From Adineta ricciae (taxonomy: Eukaryota > Rotifera > Eurotatoria > Adinetida > Adinetidae), in assembly GCA_905250025.1 (NCBI GenBank), contig CAJNOJ010000295.1, forward strand, positions 6,237-70,236: 64,000 nucleotides of DNA, in the 5' to 3' direction. Shown here in pieces: positions 23,501 to 34,477 of the stretch. The first letter of the stretch is position 1; every line of letters begins with the position of its first letter. The translations under genes and the position numbers were made by a program. A model generated the notes under the pieces. That model was not told the origin of the DNA. It ran no database searches and saw nothing but the letters and a program-made list of their open reading frames with translations.

Positions 23501-24717
23501 TCATCAACAACTTGTTTACACTCGAATTTATTTAGTTATATACTTAACCTCTCTTAGTATATTACTATTCTATACAGCTATTGTTGAACGTAGTATAACT
23601 AAAACATATTCTGTATCTTCAATTATGGATTACAAACAATTATTAACAGATCTTCAAACAGATGATGTTAATTGTCCTTGTACACGTATCTCAATTCCAT
23701 ATGGTGACTTTGTGAGTGAACTACGAGTGAATAGATTTCATGAAGTATGTGAAACAAATACAATTTACAAGATTCTTAGTTATGGTAAATAATCTATTAT
23801 GATTACGGTAACTTGAAAAATCTACATTCGTTGTCGTTTTAGGATTGCCAGCTGCAGCCATTCCTGAGTTCACTAATGGAAGAAATTTTGAGTTGTGGCA
23901 ACAATTCTTTGTCGAATCTTTAAAATTACTTTGTTCATTGGCAGTGGATATTGTAGATAATAGTATTAGAATATTTCTCACTTCAACCATGCTGACTAAT
24001 CAATTACAATCCTTAACAGAATTTAATAACGAAGTCAATTATACTATAGATCAATTTCAACAGAGAACACCGATTATTTTTGCTCAAACATTGGATCTCA
24101 TTCGTTTGAATGCTCAAGGAAACACTCTGTCAGCAGCGTTTTCATCCAATTGGGATCTAATGAAGGCTGGAGAAGACATAGAATCAAATAATTCATTTAT
24201 CACTATACCCATAATCCATCACGACATAGAACAAAACACAAGTTGTTCTTGTTCCACTTTACGAACATGTAAAATACCGGCAGAAATTACTAAACTTGCT
24301 AATTTAACTCTTATTGTCGAAGGTTTAGTATTTGGTTGTCATTTATTAGAAACAGTTCTACTTTCGACATTGTCATGTTTCTATTCTCCAACATGTATTC
24401 ACAATGTTCGAGAAGCATTAGGTGCAGTATCTGCTGGCTTCAATACAAGTACTCATTTACACAATTCATCAACACGATTCAATGTCAATGATACTATTGA
24501 AACAATGGCTTATCAAATGTTTATTGAATCATGGACAAATACGACATCTTATGAAAGATTTTATAATAGTTGTTCTCCAAATTATTGTACTTATATATAT
24601 CGTTATCGATTTGATGCACTTGAAATGTTAACAACATTTCTGGGCGTATTTCCCGGTTTATCAAGTGCAATTCGTTTCACCGTTCCTTATCTTGTACGAA
24701 TATTTCAAAAGATTTAA
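20550..24717 (+). CDS. Three-module membrane protein: 3 x (TM - Cys-rich ectodomain - TM)
   Basis: Four exons (20550-21798, 21973-23319, 23398-23784, 23843-24717) join in consistent phase 1 with GT/AG introns of 174, 78 and 58 bp, giving 1285 residues. Three tandem modules share the same order: TRI(Y/F) before a TM helix; CPC(S/T)...(I/S)xY at the ectodomain start; H(Q/E)VC; a C-S/T-C cluster near (D/S)CSC or TCSC; and FYxxCxPxxCxY just before the second TM helix with a GL..(A/I)(I/L)R...P pattern. Many NxS/T sites occur in the presumed ectodomains. Module 1 is encoded by exon 1, module 2 by exon 2, module 3 by exons 3-4. Module 2 lacks the C(Y/F)xxTC motif seen in modules 1 and 3. I know of no functional assignment; the two-TM, Cys-rich layout recalls DEG/ENaC channels only in topology. 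The in-frame TTG at 20544 is not used as start; the ATG at 20550 is. Confidence 0.8.
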
Positions 24718-25371
24718 GGGTACCGTTAAGAAAAGTATTGCATGACAATTAGTTACATTCATAGGATTTATGCGAACGAAGCTAAATAGAAAAATATTTT
24801 TGTTTGTATGTACGTACGCACATTTTCGTTTAAAAAAGGAAAGATTAATTAATTATTTTCGTTTATGTAATAATTTAATCGTCAGGTAATATTGATGAAG
24901 TTTACAAAAAGATTGAAGAAAGCGAAAAAGGCTAATGTGCTATTTGAGCCTATCGATACATTTACGATGACAAATATTTGTTTACACATATAACAAACAT
25001 AATAATTGAACGCTCTGCATGCATGTTTTGTTCTTGAATTTATCAAGAGCAGAGCAAAATACAGAAACTATTAATATAGTTCGTTTTTTGTAGAAATATT
25101 TTATCGATGTGGAAATTAAGATGGACTAGAATAGAAAATCGATGACATTATGATTATCTCTTAATGTATTAAGCTATGCAAAAAAAAGCTCATTAACTCG
25201 TACTTTGCAAGGTGAGTGAATTTACCTATCGTGCACACATACACACCCTCAAAGACGTGTTGGTGTGTGTTGCACAAGAATATCGTCCTGTGAGTTTTAT
25301 CCTTATCCATGCAATCTCGAATATTTATTAATAAAATTAAAGAAAACAGAGAAACTTAGCCTGACTAAGCG
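24718..25371. other. Intergenic spacer between convergent genes
   Basis: AT-rich, with no open frame of note. It holds the 3' flanks of the three-module gene and of the EEP-fold gene. Confidence 0.5.
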
Positions 25372-26094
25372 TCACTTCTTTTTCAGTTCCAAAATGACTG
25401 GTACATGATCTGATGATATATTCACGGTTGATGTTCGATAAGTCTTCACTTCAAACATTTCTGCCGCTTTCTCATTCATAAAGATGTAATCAATTGTCAT
25501 TACAGGATTATCAGCTGGATATGTTTTTGGGCATTGGTCACGCGGTAATTGGAAGCCTCCTTCTGTCAGAAGAAACTGAACTGTCTGACTATTTGGTTCG
25601 TCGTTGAAATCACCAGCCAGAATGAATGGTTGATTTTGAAAGTGATTTTTTCGATAGAACTCAATCGCATCTTTCACTTGTTTTTCTCGAAGACTCACCA
25701 CTTCATGTTCAAGATGTATAACAGCGAAGAACACTTGTTGATTAGCATCTATCTTCACGGAAACAACCCCCATCGATCGTGTTTCACCTTGACCACGTCC
25801 ATCGAGCTGTACCAGAGCAACCGTGTCGAAAGGACGCTGTGATAGAATAGCATTTCCATACTGTCCTCCGTCGAAGTTCATCGAAGGAATGTAAAATACA
25901 TGAGGAAACTGTGCGTAACAGGCAAGTTCTGATGACTGATCGATTTCGGTACCTGATCGACGTGTAAATCTATCAACTTCTTGCAGAGCGACCAAGTCTG
26001 GTTGCTCGTGCATAATCGTGCGTGCTACACTCACGCTGCCACGAAATAGTTCACGACAAGCAGCAATGTTGAACGACATTATCTTCAGATTCAT
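25372..26094 (-). CDS. Endonuclease/exonuclease/phosphatase (EEP) fold metal-dependent hydrolase
   Basis: 240 residues with the EEP fold motifs in order: SFNI (metal-site Asn9), LQEVD (Glu39), VIHLEH (His127), GDFND (Asp162, Asn164), TIDYIF, and SDHVP (Asp229, His230). All catalytic positions are present, so the enzyme is probably active on a phosphodiester or phosphate ester. The family includes sphingomyelinase-, deadenylase- and DNase I-like members, and the substrate cannot be told. I chose the Met just before LKIMSFNI as start. The frame stays open 75 bp further upstream to 26169, but that part is not family-like. It is intronless and short, resembling bacterial stand-alone EEP proteins, so transfer is possible. 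Confidence 0.82.
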   Translation of the reverse strand: MNLKIMSFNIAACRELFRGSVSVARTIMHEQPDLVALQEVDRFTRRSGTEIDQSSELACYAQFPHVFYIPSMNFDGGQYGNAILSQRPFDTVALVQLDGRGQGETRSMGVVSVKIDANQQVFFAVIHLEHEVVSLREKQVKDAIEFYRKNHFQNQPFILAGDFNDEPNSQTVQFLLTEGGFQLPRDQCPKTYPADNPVMTIDYIFMNEKAAEMFEVKTYRTSTVNISSDHVPVILELKKK

Positions 26095-27036
26095 GACTGT
26101 GACCAATTGAATTACATCTGCAATCACAAAATGACTATTTGTATATATCGACCAGTCTGTATCATTCACATAAGTATGTTGTTTTACATTAACTTCTTAA
26201 AGCAAGCTGACATTAATGGTATTGTCGAGTAAACGTCGTTAATTTTTTTCTCATCTAGATTCGGTATTAGTAAAAGAAAACTACTTACCCACAGTTGATA
26301 CCGAAAGAAAAATTTTGAAGAATGATTCGACTTCAAACGATGTAAATTGCAGTCGTATAGTATTTCTTTTCAATGTGTGTTCGTATTCAGTTATGTTGAG
26401 TAAAAATAATAGAACGCGCAAGAAAAAAAACACATGACGTCATCGGATGACTATTTATAATAATATACTAAAGATTTTTTCGTTTCTTGACGAAGCATTG
26501 GCATGAGAATGTGCTGTTAATATTGTCCACTTGTGGGAACAGAAAATTCCATGCACTGCATTTCCCGTCATTTCAGAGTCAATCACTTTCTTACTAAAGA
26601 ATAATAAAAGAGTGTTGACAATTTCATCGTTGCTTTATGCCTATTTGTTGCCTTCAAAAACTTTCGAATGCCATTCGTTTAGATAGATCATGTTGGGAGG
26701 ATTCTGTTGTAAAGTTTTCTGATTTATTCAAAAATAAGATTTTTCAATTTGAATCTATTTTTTTAACTTGTACAAAACAAAATACACTCTTCGTTGTTTT
26801 TTCTCGATTAATACACTTCAGTACTTTCATTCTATTGTTTCACATAAACGATCATAGATCATATCACCCCACTCTAGGTATGCTCCAGCGAAGAATAGTA
26901 GAGTATACTGTACAAAGCATTCATTCAATCCTTTTAGTCATCTATGAGATAAACTATCTCATAGTGCTTATATACGCATATTGTATACCTGGCGCCCAAT
27001 CGGACCCCATAATATAACATTGGTTTTCTCTTAATA
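26095..27036. other. Non-coding spacer
   Basis: No gene recognised. A 126-codon frame at 26637-27017 has no motif. The probable promoter of the EEP gene lies at its left end. Confidence 0.45.
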
Positions 27037-27148
27037 TTCGAATATAAATTTTTCATTCTCATACTTTACGCATCTGTCCGCCTCTATGAGAGTATTTTAG
27101 ACCTATATAGTAAGGTGTAAAGTATAAGAATGAAAAATTTATATTCGA
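27037..27148. repeat. Inverted repeat with 32-bp arms ending at an assembly n
   Basis: CGAATATAAATTTTTCATTC...ATACTTTAC (27037-27069) is inverted at 27114-27148, with a ~45-bp loop. The right arm stops exactly at n27149. It may be a small foldback element or a hairpin artefact of read-through at a contig end. Confidence 0.6.
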
Positions 27149-27149
27149 N
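27149..27149. other. Single n truncating a retrotransposon RT domain
   Basis: On its right is an open reverse-transcriptase frame (minus strand) cut mid-domain. On its left is an unrelated hairpin. This is a join of unknown size. Confidence 0.7.
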
Positions 27150-28474
27150 TCGTATAACCCTTCAGCTGTGATAAATGCTGTCTTGTGCTTGTCTTCTTCC
27201 TTGATTGGGATTTGCCAAAATCCACTCTTCATATCTAATTTGGAGAAGAATTTGTATCCACCGCCTAATCGTCTTATTGTTTGTTCCATGTTCGGTAACG
27301 GATGGTTGTCTTTGATTGTCATGTTGTTCAATTTCTTGTAATCAACCACCATTCGCCATGATCCATCGTGTTTTGCGACCAGTAATGCTGGTGCTGCAAA
27401 TGGAGAATATGACTTGCGAATGAGACCATGTTGTAGAAGATCTTGAACGATGTTGTACATTTCTTCTTCTTTTTGTGGCGTTGAATAGTACGGTCTCGAC
27501 GTCGGTGGAGGATAATCAAGTGTCTTGATTTCATGTGGTTTGACATTAACAGCAATCGCAGGTTTGCTTGTGTCGAAGAGTTTCTCATGGTGGTGAAGAA
27601 TATTCGTAATTTCATCTGCTTGTTTCGGATCTACGACGTGTCGAGTCAACTTTGTAATATATCCGTTGACTAATTCCTGATCGATCGATAGACATTTGTT
27701 GAAAGATAATGTTGGTACTGTGGTCGTTCCTATTACGATGCCCTCTGGTATTGTGTACGAATATTTAGTCGGGTTGTAAAGCGAAATGTGGGACTTTTGG
27801 TAATTCACCACGACCATGTTGTTTAACAATATCATTGGTGATTGTCGCGCCAATCGAAAGGATGGCCGAAATGGAACTTTGGCCGACGATATTTTCACGT
27901 TGACTGGTATTGAGACTGTTCGTTCCGGTAGAACATAGACCTGACGAATTGTTCGTGCTGGATAACGAATCTTGCGTTGATTAACATCGAATGTCGTTGT
28001 AATGCATCTATCATCATCACGCATTGTCACTGTTCGTTCATCTGCATTGATAATGAGTTTATATTTACTAATGAAATCCATTCCTAATATGCATTCGGCA
28101 CATAATTCCTTCACAACATATCCTTTGATAATTGTTGACATGTCACCGATATCAATGCATAATTCTAATGTGCCTAAAATAGAAAGTGATGTGTGTCCGT
28201 CAGCTAGAGATGCACTTCTCTGTTGTTTATCGATAAATTGTTGAGTGTGTGGTCTAGGTAGTGCTTGTAATGAAATAAATGTTCGGTTTGCGCCAGTATC
28301 AATCATTGCTTTCATTTGTTTATTATTTACAAGAACATCAAGGTAAAGCAATGATGTGTTTAACGTCGATGGATTGCTATATAAATTCGTGGAAGCAACA
28401 CCATCGACCGGTGCTTCCATTATTGAAAATGCGGACGGGTACAGTCTCGGGCATAATGGCCAAGAGTACCGCAA
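27150..28474 (-). pseudogene. Retrotransposon pol: retropepsin and partial reverse transcriptase
   Basis: The frame carries a retropepsin active site (AMIDTGANRTF). Further on, the RT N-terminal half has the conserved SPFAAPALLVAKHDGSWRM and FSKLDMKSGFWQIPI stretches, and the frame then stops at n27149. The YxDD box, RNase H and integrase are absent. It overlaps the end of gag in another frame, which would need ribosomal frameshifting in an intact element. Confidence 0.8.
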
Positions 28475-30632
28475 TTAAAACATGCATTCGACCGTCGTGT
28501 TGACCTTGTATACTTCGAAGGTTTGCTTTGCCGGTTACCATTGTATGCACTTGATGTGTTTCGATTATACACCGGACGATTATTTGTTGTCGTTGGATGT
28601 CGAGGATTACCCAAGGGGGAAACAGCAAACTCCAAAATTGTAACAGAAGTTCTAAAACTTTGAAAGTTCCGGAGTACAGTCTAAACTATTCAAAGTAAAT
28701 AAAATATGCCGGAGGCCGATGTGGAGTATGTACGGGAGTACGGGAGTATCACATGGAGTACAGGATTACAACACGGAGTACGGAAGTACGGGATTGCATC
28801 GTGGAGTACGGGAGTATCGACTGAAATATGTGAATTTCATCCAAAAAAGTCATATTGACAAATTTGTACTCCCGTACTCCCATACTCCAAGTGTACTCCG
28901 AGACTCCAGGTATACTCCCGTACTCCAAATGATACTCCTATACTCCACCGTTAAATCTCCGTACTTTAATTGGAATTCAGCACTATAATCGATCTTACAC
29001 GTTCCAAAGCAGATTCAATGGCTAAATAATGTTATATATTCTATCCGAACATGACGAATGAAGCGTTGTTGTCGCAGGATCGTCCAGATATTAGTTAAGG
29101 TCAAATCTATAAATCTGATCCCCCTCAGCTTTATGTTTGATGTTTGGAAAACATTCTTTTGTGAGCAAAACGTTCTTAGACATCGAAGAGGATATAGTTT
29201 CGTATAAACAAAGCTGCAAAAATTCAATAAGCGATCGGAGTTTTGGAGTATGGGAGTACCGTTGGGAGTATCGGAGTAGCATTTGGAGTACCGGAGTATT
29301 GGGATCCTGGAGTGCCGTTTCCCCCTTGGGATTACCTCGATAGAAATTATTGTTCGACGTTGGTGTAAAGTTCGTTTGATTTGGTTGACTTTGATAAGCA
29401 GCTGAATTCAAGTAAGTGTCTGTTGCGACGGTGTCAAGATCTGCTTGTTTGAGTGCGAAAATATCTTCAATTTTGCGTGCCGATGATAAAAATGCTTCGG
29501 TTGATTTTGGATCTTGTAACGCAACATGTGTTTTCAATGACTCCTTAACTCCAGCCAACAAATATTTTAACTTCAAAGAATCAGGCATCGTAGGATCAAC
29601 TTTCTTGCATAATTCGATAACCTTGTCGTAATATTGAGTAATAGACTGATTGATCGTTTGTTTGTACCACTTTAATTGTTCAAACGCCAATTCTTGTGCT
29701 CGTGTTGAGCCAAAGGCACGTATTACTGCATCTGTGAACGAGGACCAAGTCTTGATTGTGACAGATGTCTGCACCCACCATCGATAGGCATCTTCTTGTA
29801 GATGTATCGATATGTACTGCAACTTGTTTTCATCGTCCCAGTGTGCCATCGTAAATCGTTGTTCCAATTTTTCTAACCAATCATGTACATCATCTTGTGA
29901 GCCACGAAAATACGTCGGTCGTTTGATTATCTCATCAGCCATCGTTCGTTGTAGATGCGATATAGGTGAATGAACAGGTACAGTAGACGCTGATGCGCCA
30001 GTACCCATGATAGGATTTGTCGTTGACGTCGTTGTCGATGCATATTGTTCGAGAAATAATTTGGTGAATTTTTCAAAATTCAGGATCGTTTCGATGTTGG
30101 CCACATACCATAAATAGGCTTCTTCTTCCAATAGTAACGATATCGCGGCGAATTGGTCATCACGTCGTAATTGCTGTACTTTGAATTGATTCATAGTTTC
30201 CAACAACCAACTTCTTGCGTCACCAATACCTGAATACTTGTTGAAGTGTTCATCGATGATCTCTTCCAATGCGTATGATGATTCATTATTGGTTGGTAAC
30301 TTTTTACTCCGTGGGCGTGTACTACTTTGCCGGCAACTTTGTAAATGTCCCTTGTATCGCTCACAAAAGAGTGACCAATCATCGTTGATTTCGACTTTCT
30401 TTTGTTCGTACCAGGCTTTTCCTTCGTCGTTTAAGAACATCTGTGCGCAAGTAATTCGCTGTGATGATGAATAATTTTGCTCATCAAAGAATTTGTTCAG
30501 TGCGCCAAATAACTCGTCTGTTCCAAGTCGATCACCTTCCATTAACATTCGTACATGGCTGCGTATTGATTCGTCAGTTGTAAGTGGTCGTGGCGCTTGT
30601 CGAGGAATAACTGGTTGTTCTGGTGCTTCCAT
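28420..30632 (-). pseudogene. Retrotransposon gag, split by a DNA transposon insertion
   Basis: The first part (30632-29335) encodes a gag protein in which a capsid-N-terminal-like module seems to occur three times: residues ~37-95, ~122-199 and ~237-310. Each has an acidic-E-A/G-x-x-W(Y/W) core and a following W/F..F...(F/Y) segment. The C-terminal part (28605-28420) carries a CX2CX4HX4C zinc knuckle (CFNCGTLGHYARDC). Between them lies the 28610-29330 element, whose target duplication shows the two parts were once contiguous. Start ATG at 30632. Confidence 0.78.
28610..29330. mobile_element. Non-autonomous DNA transposon (721 bp) inserted in gag, TSD ATTA
   Basis: The ends are CCCAAGGGGGAAACAGCA and the inverse of CCCAAGGGGGAAACGGCA. 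They are flanked by direct 4-bp repeats ATTA at 28606-28609 and 29331-29334. The interior is non-coding but has clusters of a GGAGTAC(G/C)GGAGTA motif: about 28717-28815 and 29237-29302 in one orientation, and about 28866-28950 in the other. Such repeated subterminal motifs often act as transposase-binding sites. The superfamily is unclear; a 4-bp target and CCC-initial ends are compatible with several families. Confidence 0.85.
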
Positions 30633-30822
30633 TGTTTTCGAATCGGTGGTTGGGTTGGGTGATGTTTCGTTATTAATCCTTATTGTAATTTAACTCTGTT
30701 TGGTGAATACCGTTATACAGAATCAGCTTCCCGTAGAAAAAGGATTCCTTCGTTGTTGTGCGCTCGCCGAGGGGTTAGAAGAAGAAAGAGAATTTTCTTC
30801 TCGAATAGACCGCTGTCACCAC

Positions 30823-30979
30823 TGTTATGTCCAAAGATGTGAAGAGAATAGGCGCGTGTGTTCGTAAGGTCGGTTAGGACATAACTGTCTATTCTTTTAT
30901 TTTCAAACGTATGTATGGAAGAGACAACAAAGGCAACACGAAAGAAACTACGGGGCTATATAGATGGCATGATATAACA
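30823..30979 (-). repeat. 5' LTR of the Ty3/gypsy-type element
   Basis: Read on the minus strand it starts TGTTATATC and ends GGACATAACA, the inverted TG...CA termini expected of an LTR. It contains CTATATAGCCCC (TATA-like) and AATAAAAG (polyadenylation-like). Just inside the element lies GTGGTGACAGCGG, a plausible primer-binding site. No second LTR is present for comparison, so the call rests on these signals only. Confidence 0.6.
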
Positions 30980-31501
30980 TATCATAACAACGACATCTAC
31001 GTATACTAACATCAGAGCATATTAGAAAAATGCTACATCATCAGAGAATGGCAATTATACTGTCTAGAACTCAAGATCTTTCGCTTACAAGATCTATTGG
31101 TACGTCAGTTTCACCAAATATATAGAGGAAGTAGTATTGTGATAATGGCTATGCATGACTCACAAACTGAATATTTCAATTTGACATTGAAATCTTCAAA
31201 CACTACCTATGTAAAAAAGTGAAAAATCTTATGAAAAATGATAGTGCCGATCGATGTACGTTACGAAGCGTGTTTTACATGTCAAAGGTTGATCGACTGT
31301 TGTACGACTATTTGTCGATATAAGAAAACCGTAAATCTTAAGTTAAAGTCCGAGAAACTTGCATTTTTTTAGTTGTTCAGATTACAATCGGTTTTTAATC
31401 AGATTTCGACCGTTTTTTTTTCTACATGAGTATTACCATTCGGGCCTTATGTAACGCTTAAAGATATTTTCAATTAATTTAGTAAGAAGTTTCATTATAC
31501 C
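30980..31501. other. Spacer upstream of the PP1-like gene
   Basis: No open frame of note. It is AT-rich and presumably contains the promoter of the gene starting at 31502. Confidence 0.4.
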
Positions 31502-33059
31502 ATGTCAGCTAAGAACCATAATTCGCAGTTGGACATTGACAGTCTTCTTGAACGTCTACTCAAAGGTCGTCAATATTATTCATCATGCCGTCCTGTTCCG
31601 ATGTTGGAAGAGGAAATACATTTTTTATGCGACGCATCGAAAGATATCTTTCTCAATCAACCGATGCTTCTTGAACTTGAGGCACCTATTAAAATATGTG
31701 GTTAGAAATTATTTCTACAGATCTGATAAGGTTTCTTACGGATCCTCTCAAATAGGTAATCTTTTCGGTCAGTACACTAACTTACTTCGTCATTTCGAAC
31801 TTAATGGATTTCCACCGACAACACAATATTTGTTTCTTGGTAACTATATTAATCGAGGGCGACAGTCTTTGGAAACAATCTGTCTTCTACTCTCATACAA
31901 AGTATACCAATTTCCTATCCACTCGAAATGACATATGTTTGTTTTGATATTTTATTAGTTAAAATATCCGAAGAATATTTTCTTATTACGCGGTAATCAT
32001 GAGTGCCGATCGATGAACCGTATTTATGGATTTTACGATGAATGTAAGTAATTCTTAGACTTTCGAATTTCTCCAGTGTTAGTAACTGAATAATGTTCCA
32101 ATGTAAATTTCTAGGCAAACATCGGTATAATATCGAATTGTGGAAATCATTCAATGACGTAAGTTTAATTATTTCTTCGTCTTTGGTAAAAGTTTTTAGA
32201 TCACAATCACTTAAGTGTTTTAATTGTCTTCCGGTGGCTGCTATTATCTCGGGCAAAATCTTCTGTTGTTCAGGAGGTAATATCTGATTTCTCTCATGTT
32301 CTAAATCTGCTTATTCTTTATCACCTAAAGGTCCTTCACCTGAGCTTCACAGCTTAGAACAAATTCGAGAAATCCAGCGGCCAACAGATGTACCCGAAGC
32401 CGGTGAGCACAATGCTATTTTCATTACCATATTTATGTTATTTAGGTCTTCTTTGTGATTTACTATGGGCTGAACCGGATGAGAATGTGAAAGGCTGGAG
32501 CGAGAGCAATGCTGGTATTTCGTTCAGTTTCGGTGTGAATATAGTGCATGAAGTAAGTTAATTAATACATTTCTGTTGTACCCTTGCTTGACGGACAGTA
32601 TTGTTTCAGTTCTTAAATCGACATAGTATGGATTTAATTTGTCGAGGACGTAAAGTAAGATATTGTAAGCAAATCGTTGGATATTCTGCTTGTCTTTAAA
32701 GTTCCTCTCAAATGGTTACGAGTTCTTCGCTGATCGTCGATTGGTCACTATTTTTTCCGCTCCAGATTATTTGGGTGAATTCGATATTACAGTTCCCATC
32801 TTGTCAATTGACGAAAATTTGAAATGCTCATTTATAGTATCGTACATATCTCTTATTGTCTACCATCTTATATTCTTTTATCTTATAGTTTCTTTATCCG
32901 AATGACAGTCAATCCAAAAAGCAAGTTAATGAGAATGAGACTTTCCATGTAGAACTTGATCATGGCAGATTAGCCAAAATATCATTAGCTCAAATGGGTG
33001 ATGATGAAAAATGTGTTCATTGGGGTGATATAGACCATGATGTATCGATTAAAGAATAA
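31502..33059 (+). CDS. PP1-family phosphatase homologue lacking metal ligands (pseudophosphatase)
   Basis: Ten exons join in phase: 31502-31700, 31756-31901, 31959-32043, 32115-32158, 32216-32276, 32331-32402, 32446-32552, 32610-32654, 32702-32836, 32889-33059. All introns are GT/AG and 42-71 bp, and the product is 354 residues, close to PP1. The PP1 catalytic fold is followed throughout ([43 protein letters not shown]), but the active site is gone. The GDxHG motif reads GNLFG (Asn68, Phe70), GDYVDRG reads GNYINRG (Asn96, Asn99), CCHGG reads CCSGG (Ser177), and the RAHQ histidine is Arg252. Only the GNHE Asn128/His129 pair remains. Intact frames and splice sites argue for a functional non-catalytic protein, perhaps a decoy for PP1 regulators. 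The C-terminal ~55 residues are unlike PP1. Confidence 0.85.
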
Positions 33060-33548
33060 ACACTCAATACAACTAGCAGAATTGATGACTAGTTTCTAAG
33101 TGTTGAAAAAATGATTTATTAATCATCTTACTTTTATACAAAATGCTCATTGTGATTGAATGACTTGGGGCTAGGCTGAATGCTACCAAGCGGGCCCACA
33201 AGTTGCGGATAGTAGAACGGCCATTAGTAGAATGGTTAGCTGCGAATAAGAACAAGCAATTGTTCCAATAAGCAGTCCCGGACAATTCAGACTTCTTGCT
33301 AGCACGGTGTGATGGAGTTTTGGCTGGCATCGAAACCCCTATAAAATACTACAGAAGCCCAAAGACAGCAAGAAAAACAAGGCGAATATAGACCGCCAGA
33401 AATAAGGCTCATTGGAACTAAGTTTTACAAGCCTTAGCCACAAAAGGTGAAGTACGTTAGCCTTGATTAACGATTCATCAAATGGAGTAAACCATTCAAC
33501 CCGGCGGAAGGCAAGGGGAAACCACCGCTGTACAATCCCAAGCACAAC

Positions 33549-34477
33549 ATGATAAACGTCAAAAATTCCAGTCTAGATAACAGCGTGAACGAGGTTCTTT
33601 CTAAGAACTCATTTAGAATAGGAACGTGGAAAGTAAGAACTATGTTTCAAAAAGGGAAGTTAGAAAATGTAAAGAAGGAAATGAAACGATTGCAGCTGAA
33701 TGTATTAGGTCTGTTCGAAGTTAGATGGACAGGAGCTGCATCCTTCGCAACAGGTGACTATACCTTAGTCTACTCTGGAGGAGATCAACATGAGAGAGGA
33801 GTAGGCATGCTTTTGGACAAACAAACATCTAAAAGCATAAAAGGCTACTGGGCGGTCTCGGACAGAGTACTTCTTATAAAGCTCTACGGTAGACCTTTCA
33901 ATATTTCCATCATTCCAGCATATGCGCCAACATCTACTTATGATGACGATGCAATCACGGATTTCTATGAAGACTTAGACAAAGCATACAAACAATGTAA
34001 CTCTAATGGGATCGTCTATGTGATGGGTGACTTCAATACGAAAGTGGGAAACGGAAGAATTGGCAACACAGTAGGACCTTTTGGTCTAGGAGCCAAAAAT
34101 AAGAGAGGTGATAATCACATAATCTCGTCATCATTAATACATGGTTCAAGAACCTCCCACGTAGATTATGGACATGGAAAAGCCCTGGAGACCGTACGAG
34201 AAATCAAATAGACTACGTTATGGTCGATCATCAATTTAGGAATTCAGTCATCTCTTCTAAAGCATTTCCTCGAGCAGACTGTAGTTGAGATCATGTCCCA
34301 ATCATCAGTGAAATTCGAGTGAAATTGAAAAGACTGAAGCAGCCAAAACAAATTCCTAAGCTTCAAGTTCATCTTCTCAAGAATAATAATGACCTGAAAG
34401 AGCAATTCTGCATAAAGGTACAGAATCGATTCGAAACACTGAACGAAATAACAGAGATTGAAACATTTTAGGAGCAA
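33549..34477 (+). pseudogene. LINE endonuclease domain with frameshift and stops
   Basis: The open part (33549-34211) has the LINE endonuclease pattern: RIGTWKVRTM at the start, then FEVRWTG (usual catalytic Glu region), the Y-A-P-T block IIPAYAPTS, and VMGDFNTKVG. The expected continuation (VMVDHQFRNSV, then a DHVPI box) is in another frame from about 34200. It is further broken by stops near 34287 and 34468, so the polyprotein cannot be made intact. Confidence 0.75.

Larger units (their letters stand above)
27150..30979 (-). mobile_element. Ty3/gypsy-type LTR retrotransposon, 3' part missing
   Basis: Minus-strand order: 5' LTR (30979-30823), leader, gag (from 30632), zinc knuckle, protease and N-terminal half of reverse transcriptase, then cut at n27149. 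RNase H, integrase and the 3' LTR are not in the window. A 721-bp DNA element sits inside gag. The gag-protease-RT order before any integrase fits Ty3/gypsy. It is a dispersed genomic retroelement, disrupted and not autonomous as found. Confidence 0.8.

Noticed and set aside
20550..24717. Naming the three-module protein a DEG/ENaC channel
   Set aside because: Only topology and cysteine richness agree; I could not align the pore-helix motif or other family signatures with confidence.
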